Below are positions 13,901-25,261 of a stretch of DNA of 64,000 nt, in pieces; position 1 is the first letter of the stretch, and each line of letters opens with the position of its first letter. Origin of the DNA: Triticum aestivum. Lineage: Eukaryota > Streptophyta > Magnoliopsida > Poales > Poaceae. Below the pieces are notes generated by a model. The model saw only the letters and a program-made list of their open reading frames with translations, did not search any database and had not been told where the DNA came from. The stretch is taken from positions 407,519,652 to 407,583,651 of the forward strand of contig NC_057811.1 of NCBI RefSeq assembly GCF_018294505.1, written 5' to 3'. Both the position numbers and the translations under genes were made by a program.

Positions 13901-14384
13901 TGTCCATAAGATGCACACATCAAATGCAATGAAAAAGACAAATCACCAAGTTCTGATAAGTAACAGCAGTAAACATCATATAGCACTATTGCACCAGAGA
14001 TTTGGGCATCAATATGGACTCAAACGAGCATGGCACAATGGAACAAAATGGAGAGCATCTCGTGACGAACATTTCGATATATTATGCATGCAAAACGGAG
14101 CAGTATGCAATGAGATATGATGCGATGAACATGAGGCACATAATGCAATAAAACGGGGACTTAGAGGAAAAAATAAGGTCAACCTCTCCAGATCTGGATC
14201 GGGGCGGCGCGCGAACCGAGGCCCGGCGCGAGCTCGCCGGAGACGGCCGGAGAGGAAGGAGATGGCGGGGACGAGGACGAGCGGGGTCGGGCGAGGACGG
14301 AGGAGGCGGCGGTGAGGGAGAGGAGGCGGCGGCGGACGAGGACGAGCAGGGTCGTCGACGGCGGGCTCGGGGCGCGGCGCCGGC

Positions 14385-14878
14385 NNNNNNNNNNNNNNNN
14401 NNNNNNNNNNNNNNNNNNNNNNNNNNNNNNNNNNNNNNNNNNNNNNNNNNNNNNNNNNNNNNNNNNNNNNNNNNNNNNNNNNNNNNNNNNNNNNNNNNNN
14501 NNNNNNNNNNNNNNNNNNNNNNNNNNNNNNNNNNNNNNNNNNNNNNNNNNNNNNNNNNNNNNNNNNNNNNNNNNNNNNNNNNNNNNNNNNNNNNNNNNNN
14601 NNNNNNNNNNNNNNNNNNNNNNNNNNNNNNNNNNNNNNNNNNNNNNNNNNNNNNNNNNNNNNNNNNNNNNNNNNNNNNNNNNNNNNNNNNNNNNNNNNNN
14701 NNNNNNNNNNNNNNNNNNNNNNNNNNNNNNNNNNNNNNNNNNNNNNNNNNNNNNNNNNNNNNNNNNNNNNNNNNNNNNNNNNNNNNNNNNNNNNNNNNNN
14801 NNNNNNNNNNNNNNNNNNNNNNNNNNNNNNNNNNNNNNNNNNNNNNNNNNNNNNNNNNNNNNNNNNNNNNNNNNNNNN
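14385..14878. other. Assembly gap (494 N)
   Basis: A run of unknown bases flanked on both sides by GC-rich CGG/GGA-repetitive sequence within the chromovirus LTR. The true length may differ. Translations that cross it are meaningless. Confidence 0.99.
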
Positions 14879-14975
14879 AGGGCGGCGGCGGACGTGTCCG
14901 GCGGTGGGGAAGTTTTGTCCGACGCGCGGAGGAGGAAGAGGCTAGGGTTTGGACGCAAATTTCGGAGGGGGAGGT

Positions 14976-14986
14976 GTTTATATAGG
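14976..14986 (-). promoter_or_regulatory. Putative TATA box in chromovirus LTR
   Basis: The minus strand reads GCCTATATAAACACC at the boundary between an upstream normal-composition segment and the GC-rich part of the LTR. This is the expected place for a U3/R promoter in a minus-strand LTR. Sequence match only. Confidence 0.5.
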
Positions 14987-15519
14987 CATAGGGAGCTAGG
15001 AGAGTCCAAATGAGGCACGGCTTTCGCCCACACGATCGTGATCGAACGATCGAGAGCATGGAAGTGACTTAGATGGGTTATTGGGCTGTTTGGAGGGGGG
15101 TTTTGCTGCAACACCCAAAAGGCCTTTGCGGTTACCCGGTTAACCGTTGGAGCATCAAACGACCTCCAAATGGAACGAAACTTGACATGTGGTCTACCGG
15201 TGGTATACCAAGTCCACTTGACAAACTTTGGTCCATTCCGAGAACGTTTAACACCCGCTCATGAAAAGAAACAAGAGGGGTGCGCCGGTGCATGTGGGAG
15301 TGCCGGATTGCAAAACGGACAACGGGGAAAATGCTCGGATGCATGAGACGAACACGTATGCAAAAGAGATGCGCATGATGACATGATATGAGATGCATGA
15401 CATGAACAAAATGCAAAACGAAAGACAAAACCCGACCACGAAGGGAATATCATAACACATAGCCGAAAATGGCAAGAGTTGGAGTTACAAATATGGAAAG
15501 TTACATCTGGGGTGTTACA

Positions 15520-17335
15520 CCACCCTCTCATTTAAGCACCGGTTGGGGAGCACTATTGTCATTCTTATGCATTGAGTATAGTTAATACTGAGTGTGACAT
15601 GACTGGATCTTTTGTACCATAAATTATAATGTGAACTTTAGAGGTGCTATGCTTTATGTTTTGCGGTCTCAGAAAGGGCTAGCGAGATACCATGTTATTA
15701 TATTATATCATGATTGTTTTGACAAATTGTTGGCATCCGAGATATCCTATTATTGCTCGCTAGTTGGTTATGACATTGGTATGAGTAATGTGAGACCTAA
15801 ATGTTATCATGAGTATGGTTAGTTCATAATCCTTGCTGAAAATTTGAACATTAGTTAAGCATGTTTACAACAACAAGAACAAAAAGAGTTTGTAAAAGTT
15901 TTTCTTTATCACTTTCAGTTTGTCAACTGAATTGCTTGAGGACAAGTAATGAGTTAAGCTTGGGGAGTTGATACGTCCCAAACGTATCTACTTTTCCAAA
16001 CACTTTTGCTCTTGTGTTTGGACTCTAATTTGCATGATTTGAATGAAACTAACCCGGAATTGCCACGGTGTAGAAGTTCTCAGATTGAGCTAAAAAATTA
16101 CGGGGAATTATTCCAGAATATATAAAAAACATTGGCGGAAGAAATTACCAGAGGAGGGCCACCAGGGCGCCATAAGCCCAGGGGGCGCCCCCACCTGGGG
16201 CGCGCCCTACACACTTGTGGGCCCCTGGCAGCCCCCACATCCCTAACTCCAACTCCATAAGTACCTATTCGCCAAGAAAAAATTCAGAGAGAAGGAATCA
16301 TCATGTTTTACTATATGGAGCCACCGCCACCTCCTGTTCTTTATCGGGAGAGGTGATCCGGAGTCCATTCTGGGCTCCGGAGAGGGGGATTTGATGTCGT
16401 CGTCATCACCAACCTTCCTCCATCACTAATTTCATGATGCTCACCGCCGGGAGTGAGTAATTACTTTGTAGGCTTGCTGGACGGTGATGGTTGGATGTGA
16501 TTTATCATGTAATCGAGTTAGTTTTGTTAGGGCTTGATCCCTAGTATCCACTATGTTCTGAGATTAATATTGGTATGACTTTGCTATGCTTAATGCTTGT
16601 CACTAGGACCAAAGTGCCATGATTTCAGATCTGAACTCTTTATGTTTTCATGAATATATTTATTCTTGATCCGATCTTGCAAGTTATAAGCACCTGCTAC
16701 GTGTTATGATCCGCATACACCAAGGTGACAATAATTGGGATTCTTTCCGGTGATCACCGTAGTTTGAGGAGTTCATGTATTCACTATGTGTTAATGTTTT
16801 GTTTCGGTTCTCTACTCAAAGGAGGCCTTAATACCCCTTAGTTTTCTTATCGACCCCGCTGCCATGGGAGGGTAGGACAAAAGATGTCATGCAAGTTCTT
16901 ATCGCAAGCACGTATGACTATGCACAGAATACATGCCTACATTACATTAATGAATTGGAGCTAGTCTGTGTCGCCCTAGGTTATGACTGTTACATGATGA
17001 ATGTTATCCAACGTAATCACCGATCCAATGCCTACGAGCTTTTCATATATTGATCTTTGCCAAGTTACTACTATTGCTACTACTGTCACAATAGCTACAA
17101 AACTAATGTTGCTACCATTATTGTTACTGTTATTGCTACTGCTATCAAATTACCATACTACTGTGCTACTGATCACTCTGTTGTAGATATTTAGTCTTCA
17201 GGTGTGGTTGAATTGACAACGCAGCTGCTAATACTTGCAAATATTCTTTGGCTTCCCTTGTGTCGAATCAATAAATTTATGTTGAATATTCTACCCTCGA
17301 AAACTGTTGCGATCCCCTATACTTGTGGGTTATCA
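15520..17335 (+). mobile_element. Athila-like Gypsy remnant: 3' internal end plus LTR
   Basis: 15520-15968 is non-coding 3' internal sequence ending in the polypurine tract AAGCTTGGGGAG (15954-15967 region). The LTR at 15969-17335 starts TGATACGTCCC and ends GGGTTATCA, giving TGATA...TATCA ends, about 1367 bp. Tract before LTR means this is the 3' LTR of a plus-strand element. The rest of the element lies left of the inserted chromovirus, outside the window. TGATACGTC-type LTRs are typical of Triticeae Athila-like families such as Sabrina and WHAM; I do not choose between them. Confidence 0.8.
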
Positions 17336-18279
17336 AATTTCTTCATTGTGTACACTGTTGTTGGGCACTCTCCTTGCAGGGCTGAAGACTGGAGGCAAAT
17401 TTGTTCTTGGATAGTTCACAACATCATCCTATTTCAGATTTGGCTGGAAGTTTTCATCATGATCCAGAAAAACACTAAAGGAGTGGTGCCCATTATCAAC
17501 AAAGAACATCATTTTATCTGTGTGCTCATCATCACTAATTTCTCTAAGACCATTAGTGCTGAGTGTAAGGATGGGGACACAGTAGAATACCTTGAGCCTT
17601 CCTACTATCTCATAACCAATTTCCTCAACTAGGTTTTCGATGACAATTGGTGATCAAGTGACCTCATCCAGATGATCATACCAAATGGCACGACCATTAA
17701 CATAAGCACGGTTCCTGTCATGCCCAACAAAAAATCCACCAAGATTGATTTCCACAGATAAATTGGTGCTTCAACGACGCCTCTCCTACAACAACACAGA
17801 TACAACATGCATTAGAATCGATTGGAACATCATTTTATTTAAGCACCTAAAACCCTAAGCCCCAATTCCCATGCCCCCAAATCCTATGCCAAAACCCTAG
17901 AACAATCTGTCGAAACTAGCAACTACAACATATCTAGTATGACAAATGCGGCCCTAAAAGGAGGGGTTTTCAACATCAAAACGCATCAAAAAGCTCATGT
18001 TCTTCAAAAAGTGAGACTTACTGTACACGGCTGGCGCCCGTTCTTCACGACAAACAGGAGCCATCGCCTCCGCCTGCCACGTGAAGAACACGCGCGGCGT
18101 CGGCGCCTCTGCAACTACGAAAGAAATCATCCCTTGTCTTCGCCTCTACCACTGATGAACGTTGGGGCGGCGTCGCCTATGCAGCTCGTCCCCTTACTCG
18201 AATTGAAGACGAAGATGCGACGTGAGTGGAGGAGGGATGAATGGGGGATTCGATGATGCCCGAGGGGCTTTTGGCATAT
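17336..18279. other. Unclassified sequence between two retrotransposons
   Basis: Flanking DNA of the Copia insertion. The same stretch resumes at 27361 after the CATAT duplication. There is a possible splice-like junction (CTTGCAG at about 17372-17378) and some open frame (17450-17632, GVVPIINKEHHFICVLIIT), but I cannot match it to a family with confidence. 18060-18240 is GC-richer and could be a gene-fragment remnant. Confidence 0.4.
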
Positions 18280-20012
18280 TGAAGGAAATATGCCCTAGAG
18301 GCAATAATAAAGTTATTATTTATTTCCTTATATCATGATAAATGTTTATTATTCATGCTAGAATTGTATTAACCGGAAACATAATACTTGTGTGAATACA
18401 TAGACAAACAAAGTGTCACTAGTATGCCTCTACTTGACTAGCTCGTTGATCAAAGATGGTTATGTTTCCTAGCCATTGACATGAGTTGTCATTTGATTAA
18501 CGGGATCACATCATTAGGAGAATGATGTGATTGACTTGACCCATTCCGTTAGCTTAGCACTCGATCGTTTAGTATGTTGCTATTGCTTTCTTCATGACTT
18601 ATACATGTTCCTATGACTATGAGATTATGCAACTCCCGTTTACCGGAGGAACACTTTGTGTGCTACCAAATGTCACAACGTAACTGGGTGATTATAAAGG
18701 TGCTCTATAGGTGTCTCCGAAGGTACTTGTTGGGTTGGCGTATTTCGAGATTAGGATTTGTCACTCCGATTGTTGGAGAGGTATCTCTGGGCCCTCTCGG
18801 TAATACACATCACTTAAGCCTTGCAAGCATTGCAACTAATGAGTTTGTTGCGAGATGATGTATTACAGAACGAGTAAATAGACTTGCCAGTAACGATATT
18901 GAACTAGGTATTGAGATACCGACGATCGAACCTCGGGCAAGTAACATACCAATGACAAAGGGAACAACGTATGTTGTTATGCGGTCTGACCGATAAAGAT
19001 CTTCGTAGAATATGTGGGAGCCAATATGAGCATCCAGGTTCCGCTATTGGTTATTGACCGGAGACGTGTCTCGGTCATGTCTACATAGTTCTCGAACCCG
19101 TAGGGTCCGCACGCTTAACGTTTCGATGACAGTTATATTATGAGTTTATATGTTTTGATGTACCGAAGGTTGTTCGGAGTCCCGGATGTGATCACGGACA
19201 TGACGAGGAGTCTCGAAATGGTCGAGACATAAAGATTGATATATTGGAAGCCTATGTTTGGATATCGGAAGTGTTCCGGGTGAAATCGGGATTTTACCGG
19301 AGTACCGGGAGGTTACCGGAACCCCCGGCAACATAATGGGCCTTAGTGGGCCTAGGTGGAAGAGAGGAGAGGCGGCTAGGGCAGGGCCGCGCGCCCCTCC
19401 CCCCTAGTCCGAATAGGACAAGGAGAAAGGGGCGGCGCCCCCCTTCCTTCTTCTCCCTCTTCTCTTTCCCCCCTCCCAAGTCCTAATCCAACTAGGAAAA
19501 GGGGGAGTCCTACTCCCGGTGGGAGTAGGACTCCTCCTGGCGCGCCCAAGGCTGGCCGCACCTCCCCCCCCTTGATCCTTTATATACGGGGGCAGGGGGC
19601 ACCCCATAGACACAACAATTGATCATTGATCTCTTAGCCGTGTGCGGTGCCCCCTCCACCATATTACACCTCGATAATATCGTAGCGGTGCTTAGGCGAA
19701 GCTCTGCGTCGGTAGAACATCATCATCGTCACCACGCCGTCGTGCTGACGAAACTCTCCCTCACTACTCGGCTGGATCGGAGTTCGAGGGACGTCATCGA
19801 GCTGAACGTGTGCTGAACTCGGAGGTGCCGTATGTTCGGTACTTGATCGGTCGGATCATGAAGACGTACGACTACATCAACCGCATTGTGTTAACGCTTC
19901 CGCTTTTGGTCTACGAGGGTACGTGGACAACACTCTCCCCTCTCGTTGCTATGCATCACCATGATCTTGCCTGTGCGTCGGAATTTTTTTGAAATTACTA
20001 CGTTCCCCAACA
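18280..20012 (+). repeat. 5' LTR of Copia element
   Basis: Starts TGAAGGAAATATGCCCTAGAG and ends ACGTTCCCCAACA. Length 1733 bp. Closely matches 25262-26995, and more distantly the inverted LTR at 61116-62834. A TATATA-type box lies near 19580 (CCTTTATATACGG). Confidence 0.93.
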
Positions 20013-21242
20013 GTGGCATCCGAGCCTGTTTTTATGCGTAGATGTCATATGCACGAGTAGAACACAAGTGAGTTGTGGGCGATATAAGTCATACTGCTTA
20101 CCAGCATGTCATACTTTGGTTCAGCGGTATTGTTGGATGAAGCGGCCCGGACCGACATTACGCGTACGCTTACGCGAGACTGGTTCTTCCGACGTGCTTT
20201 GCACAGAGGTGGCTGGCGGGTGTCAGTTTCTCCAACTTTAGTTGAACCGAGTGTGGCTACGCCCGGTCCTTGCGAAGGTTAAAACAGCACCAACTTGACA
20301 AACTATCGTTGTGGTTTTGATGCGTAGGTAAGAACGGTTCTTGCTAAGCCCGTAGCAGCCACGTAAAACTTGCAACAACAAAGTAGAGGACGTCTAACTT
20401 GTTTTTGCAGGGCATGTTGTGATGTGATATGGTCAAGACATGATGCTAAATTTTATTGTATGAGATGATCATGTTTTGTAACCGAGTTATCGGCAACTGG
20501 CAGGAGCCATATGGTTGTCGCTTTATTGTAATGCAATCGCCTGTAATGCTTTACTTTATCACTAAGCGGTAGCGATAGTCGTAGAAGCATAAGATTGGCG
20601 AGACGACAACGATGCTACGATGGAGATCAAGGTGTCGCGCCGGTGACGATGGGGATCATGACGGTGCTTCGGAGATGGAGATCACAAGCACAAGATGATG
20701 ATGGCCATATCATATCACTTATATTGATTGCATGTGATGTTTATCTTTTATGCATCTTATCTTGCTTTGATTGACGGTAGCATTATAAGATGATCCCTCA
20801 CTAAATTATCAAAGTATAAGTGTTCTCCCTGAGTATGCACTGTTGCGAAAGTTCTTCGTGCTGAGACACCACGTGATGATTGGGTGTGATAGGCTCTATG
20901 TTCAAATACAACGGGTGCAAAACAGTTGCACACGTGGAATACTCAGGTTAAACTTGACGAGCCTAGCATATAACAGATATGGCCTTGAAACAAGGAGACC
21001 GAAAGGTCGAGCGTGAATCATATAGTAGATATGATCAACATAGTGACGTTCACCGTTGAAACTACTCCATCTCACGTGATGATCGGACATGGTTTAGTTG
21101 ATATGGATCACGTGATCACTTAGAGGATTAGAGGGATGTCTATCTAAGTGGGAGTTCTTAAGTAATATGATTAATTGAACTTGAATTTATCATGAACTTA
21201 GTACCTGATAGTATCTTGCTTGTCTATGTTAATTGTAGATAG
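20013..21242 (+). other. Primer binding site and leader of Copia element
   Basis: Directly after the LTR comes GTGGCATCCGAGCC (20013-20026), a variant of the initiator-methionine tRNA site TGGTATCAGAGC. The rest is a 1.2-kb untranslated leader. Its first 239 bases recur at 26996-27234 with about four differences. Confidence 0.75.
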
Positions 21243-24200
21243 ATGGCCCGTGCTGTTGTTCCTTTGAATTTTAATGCGTTCCTTGAGAAAACAAAGTTGA
21301 AAGATGATGGTAGCAATTACACGGACTGGGTCCGTAACTTGAGGATTATCCTCATTGCTGCACAGAAGAATTACGTCCTAGAAGCACCGCTGGGTGCCAG
21401 GCCTGCTGTAGGAGCAACACCAGATGTTATGAACGTCTGGCAGAGCAAAGCTGATGACTACTCGATAGTTCAGTGCGCCATGCTTTACGGCTTAGAACCG
21501 GGTCTTCAACGACGTTTTGAACGTCATGGATCATATGAGATGTTCCAGGAGTTGAAGTTAATATTTCAAGCAAATGCCCGGATTGAGAGATATGAAGTCT
21601 CCAATAAGTTCTACAGCTGCAAGATGGAAGAGAATAGTTCTGTCAGTGAGCATATACTCAAAATGTCTGGGTATAACAATCACTTGATTCAACTCGGAGT
21701 TAATTTTCCGGATGATAGCGTCATTGACAGAATTCTTCAATCACTGCCACCAAGGTACAAGAGCTTCGTGATGAACTATAACATGCAAGGGATGGATAAG
21801 ACGATTCCCGAGCTCTTCGCAATGCTAAAGGCTGCGGAGGTAGAAATCAAAAAGGAGCATCAAGTGTTGATGGTTAATAAGACCACTAGTTTCAAGAAAA
21901 AGGGCAAAGGGAAGAAGAAGGGGAACTTCAAGAAGAACAGCAAGCAAGTTGTTGTTCAGGAGAAGAAACCCAAGTCTGGACCTAAGCCTGAAACTGAGTG
22001 CTTCTACTGCAAGCAGACTGGTCACTGGAAGCGGAACTGCCCCAAGTATTTGGCGGATAAGAAGGATGGCAAGGTGAACAAAGGTATATGTGATATACAT
22101 GTTATTGATGTGTACCTTACTAATGCTCGCAGTAGCACCTGGGTATTTGATACTGGTTCTGTTGCTAATATTTGCAACTCGAAACAGGGGCTACGGATTA
22201 AGCGAAGATTGGCTAAGGACGAGGTGACGATGCGCGTGGGAAATGGTTCCAAAGTCGATGTGATCGCGGTCGGCACGCTACCTCTACATCTACCTTCGGG
22301 ATTAGTTTCAGACCTAAATAATTGTTATTTGGTGCCAGCGTTAAGCATGAACATTATATCTGGATCTTGTTTGATGCGAGACGGTTATTCATTTAAATCA
22401 GAGAATAATGGTTGTTCTATTTATATGAGTAATATCTTTTATGGTCATGCACCCTTAAAGAGTGGTCTATTTTTGTTGAATCTCGATAGTAGTGATACAC
22501 ATATTCATAATATTGAAGCCAAAAGATGCAGAGTTGATAATGATAGTGCAACTTATTTGTGGCACTGCCGTTTAGGTCATATCGGTGTAAAGCGCATGAA
22601 GAAACTCCATACTGATGGACTTTTGGAACCACTTGATTATGAATCACTTGGTACTTGCGAACCGTGCCTCATGGGCAAGATGACTAAAACACCGTTCTCC
22701 GGAACTATGGAGAGAGCAACAGATTTGTTGGAAATCATACATACAGATGTATGTGGTCCGATGAATATTGAGGCTCGTGGCGGATATCGTTATTTTCTCA
22801 CCTTCAAAGATGATTTGAGCAGATATGGGTATATCTACTTAATGAAACATAAGTCTGAAACATTTGAAAAGTTCAAAGAATTTCAGAGTGAAGTTGAAAA
22901 TCATCGTAACAAGAAAATAAAATTTCTACGATCTGATCGTGGAGGAGAATATTTGAGTTATGAGTTTGGTCTTCATTTGAAACAATGCGGAATAGTTTCG
23001 CAACTCACGCCACCCGGAACACCACAGCGTAATGGTGTGTCCGAACGTCGTAATCGTACTTTACTAGATATGGTGCGATCTATGATGTCTCTTACTGATT
23101 TACCGCTATCGTTTTGGGGTTATGCTTTAGAGACGGCTGCATTCACGTTAAATAGGGCACCATCAAAATCCGTTGAGACGACGCCTTATGAACTGTGGTT
23201 TGGCAAGAAACCAAAGTTGTCGTTTCTTAAAGTTTGGGGCTGCGATGCTTATGTGAAAAACTTCAACCTGATAAGCTCGAACCCAAATCGGAGAAATGTG
23301 TCTTCATAGGATACCCAAAGGAGACTGTTGGGTACACTTTCTATCACAGATCCAAAGGCAAAACTTTTGTTGCTAAATTCGGAAATTTTCTGGAGAAGGA
23401 GTTTCTCTCGAAAGAAGTGAGTGGGAGGAAAGTAGAACTTGATGAGGTAACTGTACCTGCTCCCTTATTGGAAACTAGTTCATCACAGAAACCGGTTTCT
23501 GCGACACCTACACCAATTAGTGAGGAAGTTAATGATGATGATCATGAAACTTCAGATCAAGTTATTACTGAACCTCGTAGGTCAACCAGAGTAAGATCCG
23601 CACCAGAGTGGTACAGTAATCCTGTTCTGGAGGTTATGTTACTAGACCATGACGAACCTACGAACTATGAAGAAGCGATGGTGAGCCGAGATTCCGCAAA
23701 ATGGCTTGAGGCCATGAAATCCGAGATGGGATCCATGTATGAGAAAAAAGTATGGACTTTGGTTGACTTGCCCGATGATCGGCAAGCCATTGAAAATAAA
23801 TGGATCTTCAAGAAGAAGACTGACGCTGACGGTAATGTTACTGTCTATAAAGCTCGACTTGTTGCGAAAGGTTTTCGACAAGTTCAAGGGATTGACTACG
23901 ATGAGACCTTCTCACCCGTAGCGGTGCTTAAGTCTGTCCGAATCATGTTAGCAATTGCCGCATTTTATGATTATGAAATTTGGCAAATGGATGTCAAAAC
24001 TGCATTCCTGGATGGATTTCTGGAAGAAGAATTGTATATGATGCAACCGGAAGGTTTTGTCGATCCAAAGGGAGCTAACAAAGTGTGCAAGCTCCAGCGA
24101 TCCATTTATGGACTGGTGCAAGCCTCTCGGAGTTGGAATAAACGCTTTGATAGTGTGATCAAAGCATTTGGTTTTGTACAGACTTTTGGAGAAGCCTGTA

Positions 24201-25228
24201 TTTACAAGAAAGTGAGTGGGAGCTCTGTAGCATTTCTGATATTATATGTGGATGACATATTGCTGATTGGAAATGATATAGAATTTCTGGATAGCATAAA
24301 GGGATACTTGAATAAGAGTTTTTCAATGAAAGACCTCGGTGAAGCTGCGTATATATTGGGCATCAAGATCTATAGAGATAGATCAAGACGCTTAATTGGA
24401 CTTTCACAAAGCACATACCTTGACAAAGTTTTGAAGAAGTTCAAAATGGATCAAGCAAAGAAAGGGTTCTTGCCTGTGTTACAAGGTGTGAAGTTGAGTA
24501 AGACTCAATGCCCGACCACTGCAGAAGATAGAGAGAAGATGAAAGATGTTCCCTATGCTTCAGCCATAGGTTCTATCATGTATGCAATGCTGTGTACCAG
24601 ACCTGATGTATGCCTTGCTATAAGTCTAGCAGGAAGGTACCAACGTAATCCAGGAATGGATCACTGGACAGCGGTCAAGAACATCCTGAAATACCTGAAA
24701 AGGACTAAGGATATGTTTCTCGTTTATGGAGGTGACAAAGAGCTCATCGTAAATGGTTACGTCGATGCAAGCTTTGACACTGATCCGGACGATTCTAAAT
24801 CGCAAACCGGATACGTGTTTACATTGAACGGTGGAGCTGTCAGTTGGTGCAGTTCTAAACAAAGCGTCGTGGCGGGATCTACGTGTGAAGCGGAGTACAT
24901 AGCTGCTTCGGAAGTAGCAAATGAAGGAGTCTGGATGAAGGAGTTCATATCCGATCTAGGTGTCATACCTAGTGCATCGGGTCCAATGAAAATCTTTTGT
25001 GACAATACTGGTGCAATTGCCTTAGCAAAGGAATCCAGATTTCACAAGAGAACCAAGCACATCAAGAGACGCTTCAATTCCATCCGGGATTTAGTCCAGG
25101 TGGGAGGCATAGAAATTTGCAATATACATACGGATCTGAATGTTGCAGACCCGTTGACTAAGCCTCTTCCACGAGCAAAACATGATCAGCACCAAGGCTC
25201 CATGGGTGTAAGAATCATTACTGTGTAA
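21243..25228 (+). pseudogene. Copia gag-pol polyprotein with a single frameshift
   Basis: The start is the ATG at 21243 (MARAVVPLNFNAFLEK). Gag is of UBN2 type with the zinc knuckle CFYCKQTGHWKRNC near residue 250. Protease has WVFDTGSVANICNS near residue 303. Integrase has HCRLGHIGVKR...CEPC, then the DDE residues in HTDVCGP, SDRGGEY and GVSERRN. Near 23255, in an A-run after DAYVK, one base is missing relative to the family and the frame shifts. The second frame (to 25228) carries reverse transcriptase (LYVDDILLIGND) and RNase H (SSKQSVVAGSTCEAEY). Apart from this one break I see no stop, so the element is close to coding-competent. Confidence 0.92.
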
Positions 25229-25249
25229 TCTAGATTATTGACTCTAGTG

Positions 25250-25261
25250 CAAGTGGGAGAC
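25250..25261 (+). other. Polypurine tract of Copia element
   Basis: AAGTGGGAGAC immediately before the 3' LTR start TGAAGGAAATATG. It marks the 3' LTR boundary and confirms plus orientation. The same tract, inverted, follows the LTR at 62835. Confidence 0.8.

Larger units (their letters stand above)
5314..15519 (-). mobile_element. Tekay/Del-type chromovirus (Ty3/Gypsy) with very long LTR
   Basis: Layout on the minus strand: 5' LTR 10977-15519, primer binding site, leader, gag, protease, reverse transcriptase, RNase H, integrase with a C-terminal chromodomain-like tail, and a 3' LTR cut at 5314 by the Tat-element insertion. The LTR ends are TGTAACACCCC and GGGCATTACA. LTRs of around 4 kb together with a chromodomain fit the Del/Tekay branch (established knowledge). 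It lies in an Athila-like element that continues at 15520. Several nonsense and frameshift changes make it non-autonomous now. Confidence 0.88.
10977..15519 (-). repeat. 5' LTR of chromovirus (about 4.5 kb, contains a gap)
   Basis: It runs from the short inverted end TGTAACACCCC (minus start at 15519) to GGGCATTACA at 10977. The length includes 494 unknown bases. The part from 14160 to 15060 is very GC-rich. The part from about 12500 to 14130 is rich in GCATGGCA- and ATGCATGATATG-like words, echoing the first 250 bp of the LTR. Open frames inside it are not recognisable proteins. Confidence 0.8.

Noticed and set aside
14082..15114. Three long frames across the assembly gap
   Set aside because: Most residues are unknown bases; the rest is low-complexity GC-rich LTR sequence.
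19294..19613. Pro/Gly/Arg-rich frames in the Copia LTRs (also 26225-26645)
   Set aside because: The same sequence occurs in both LTRs and is non-coding U3/R sequence.
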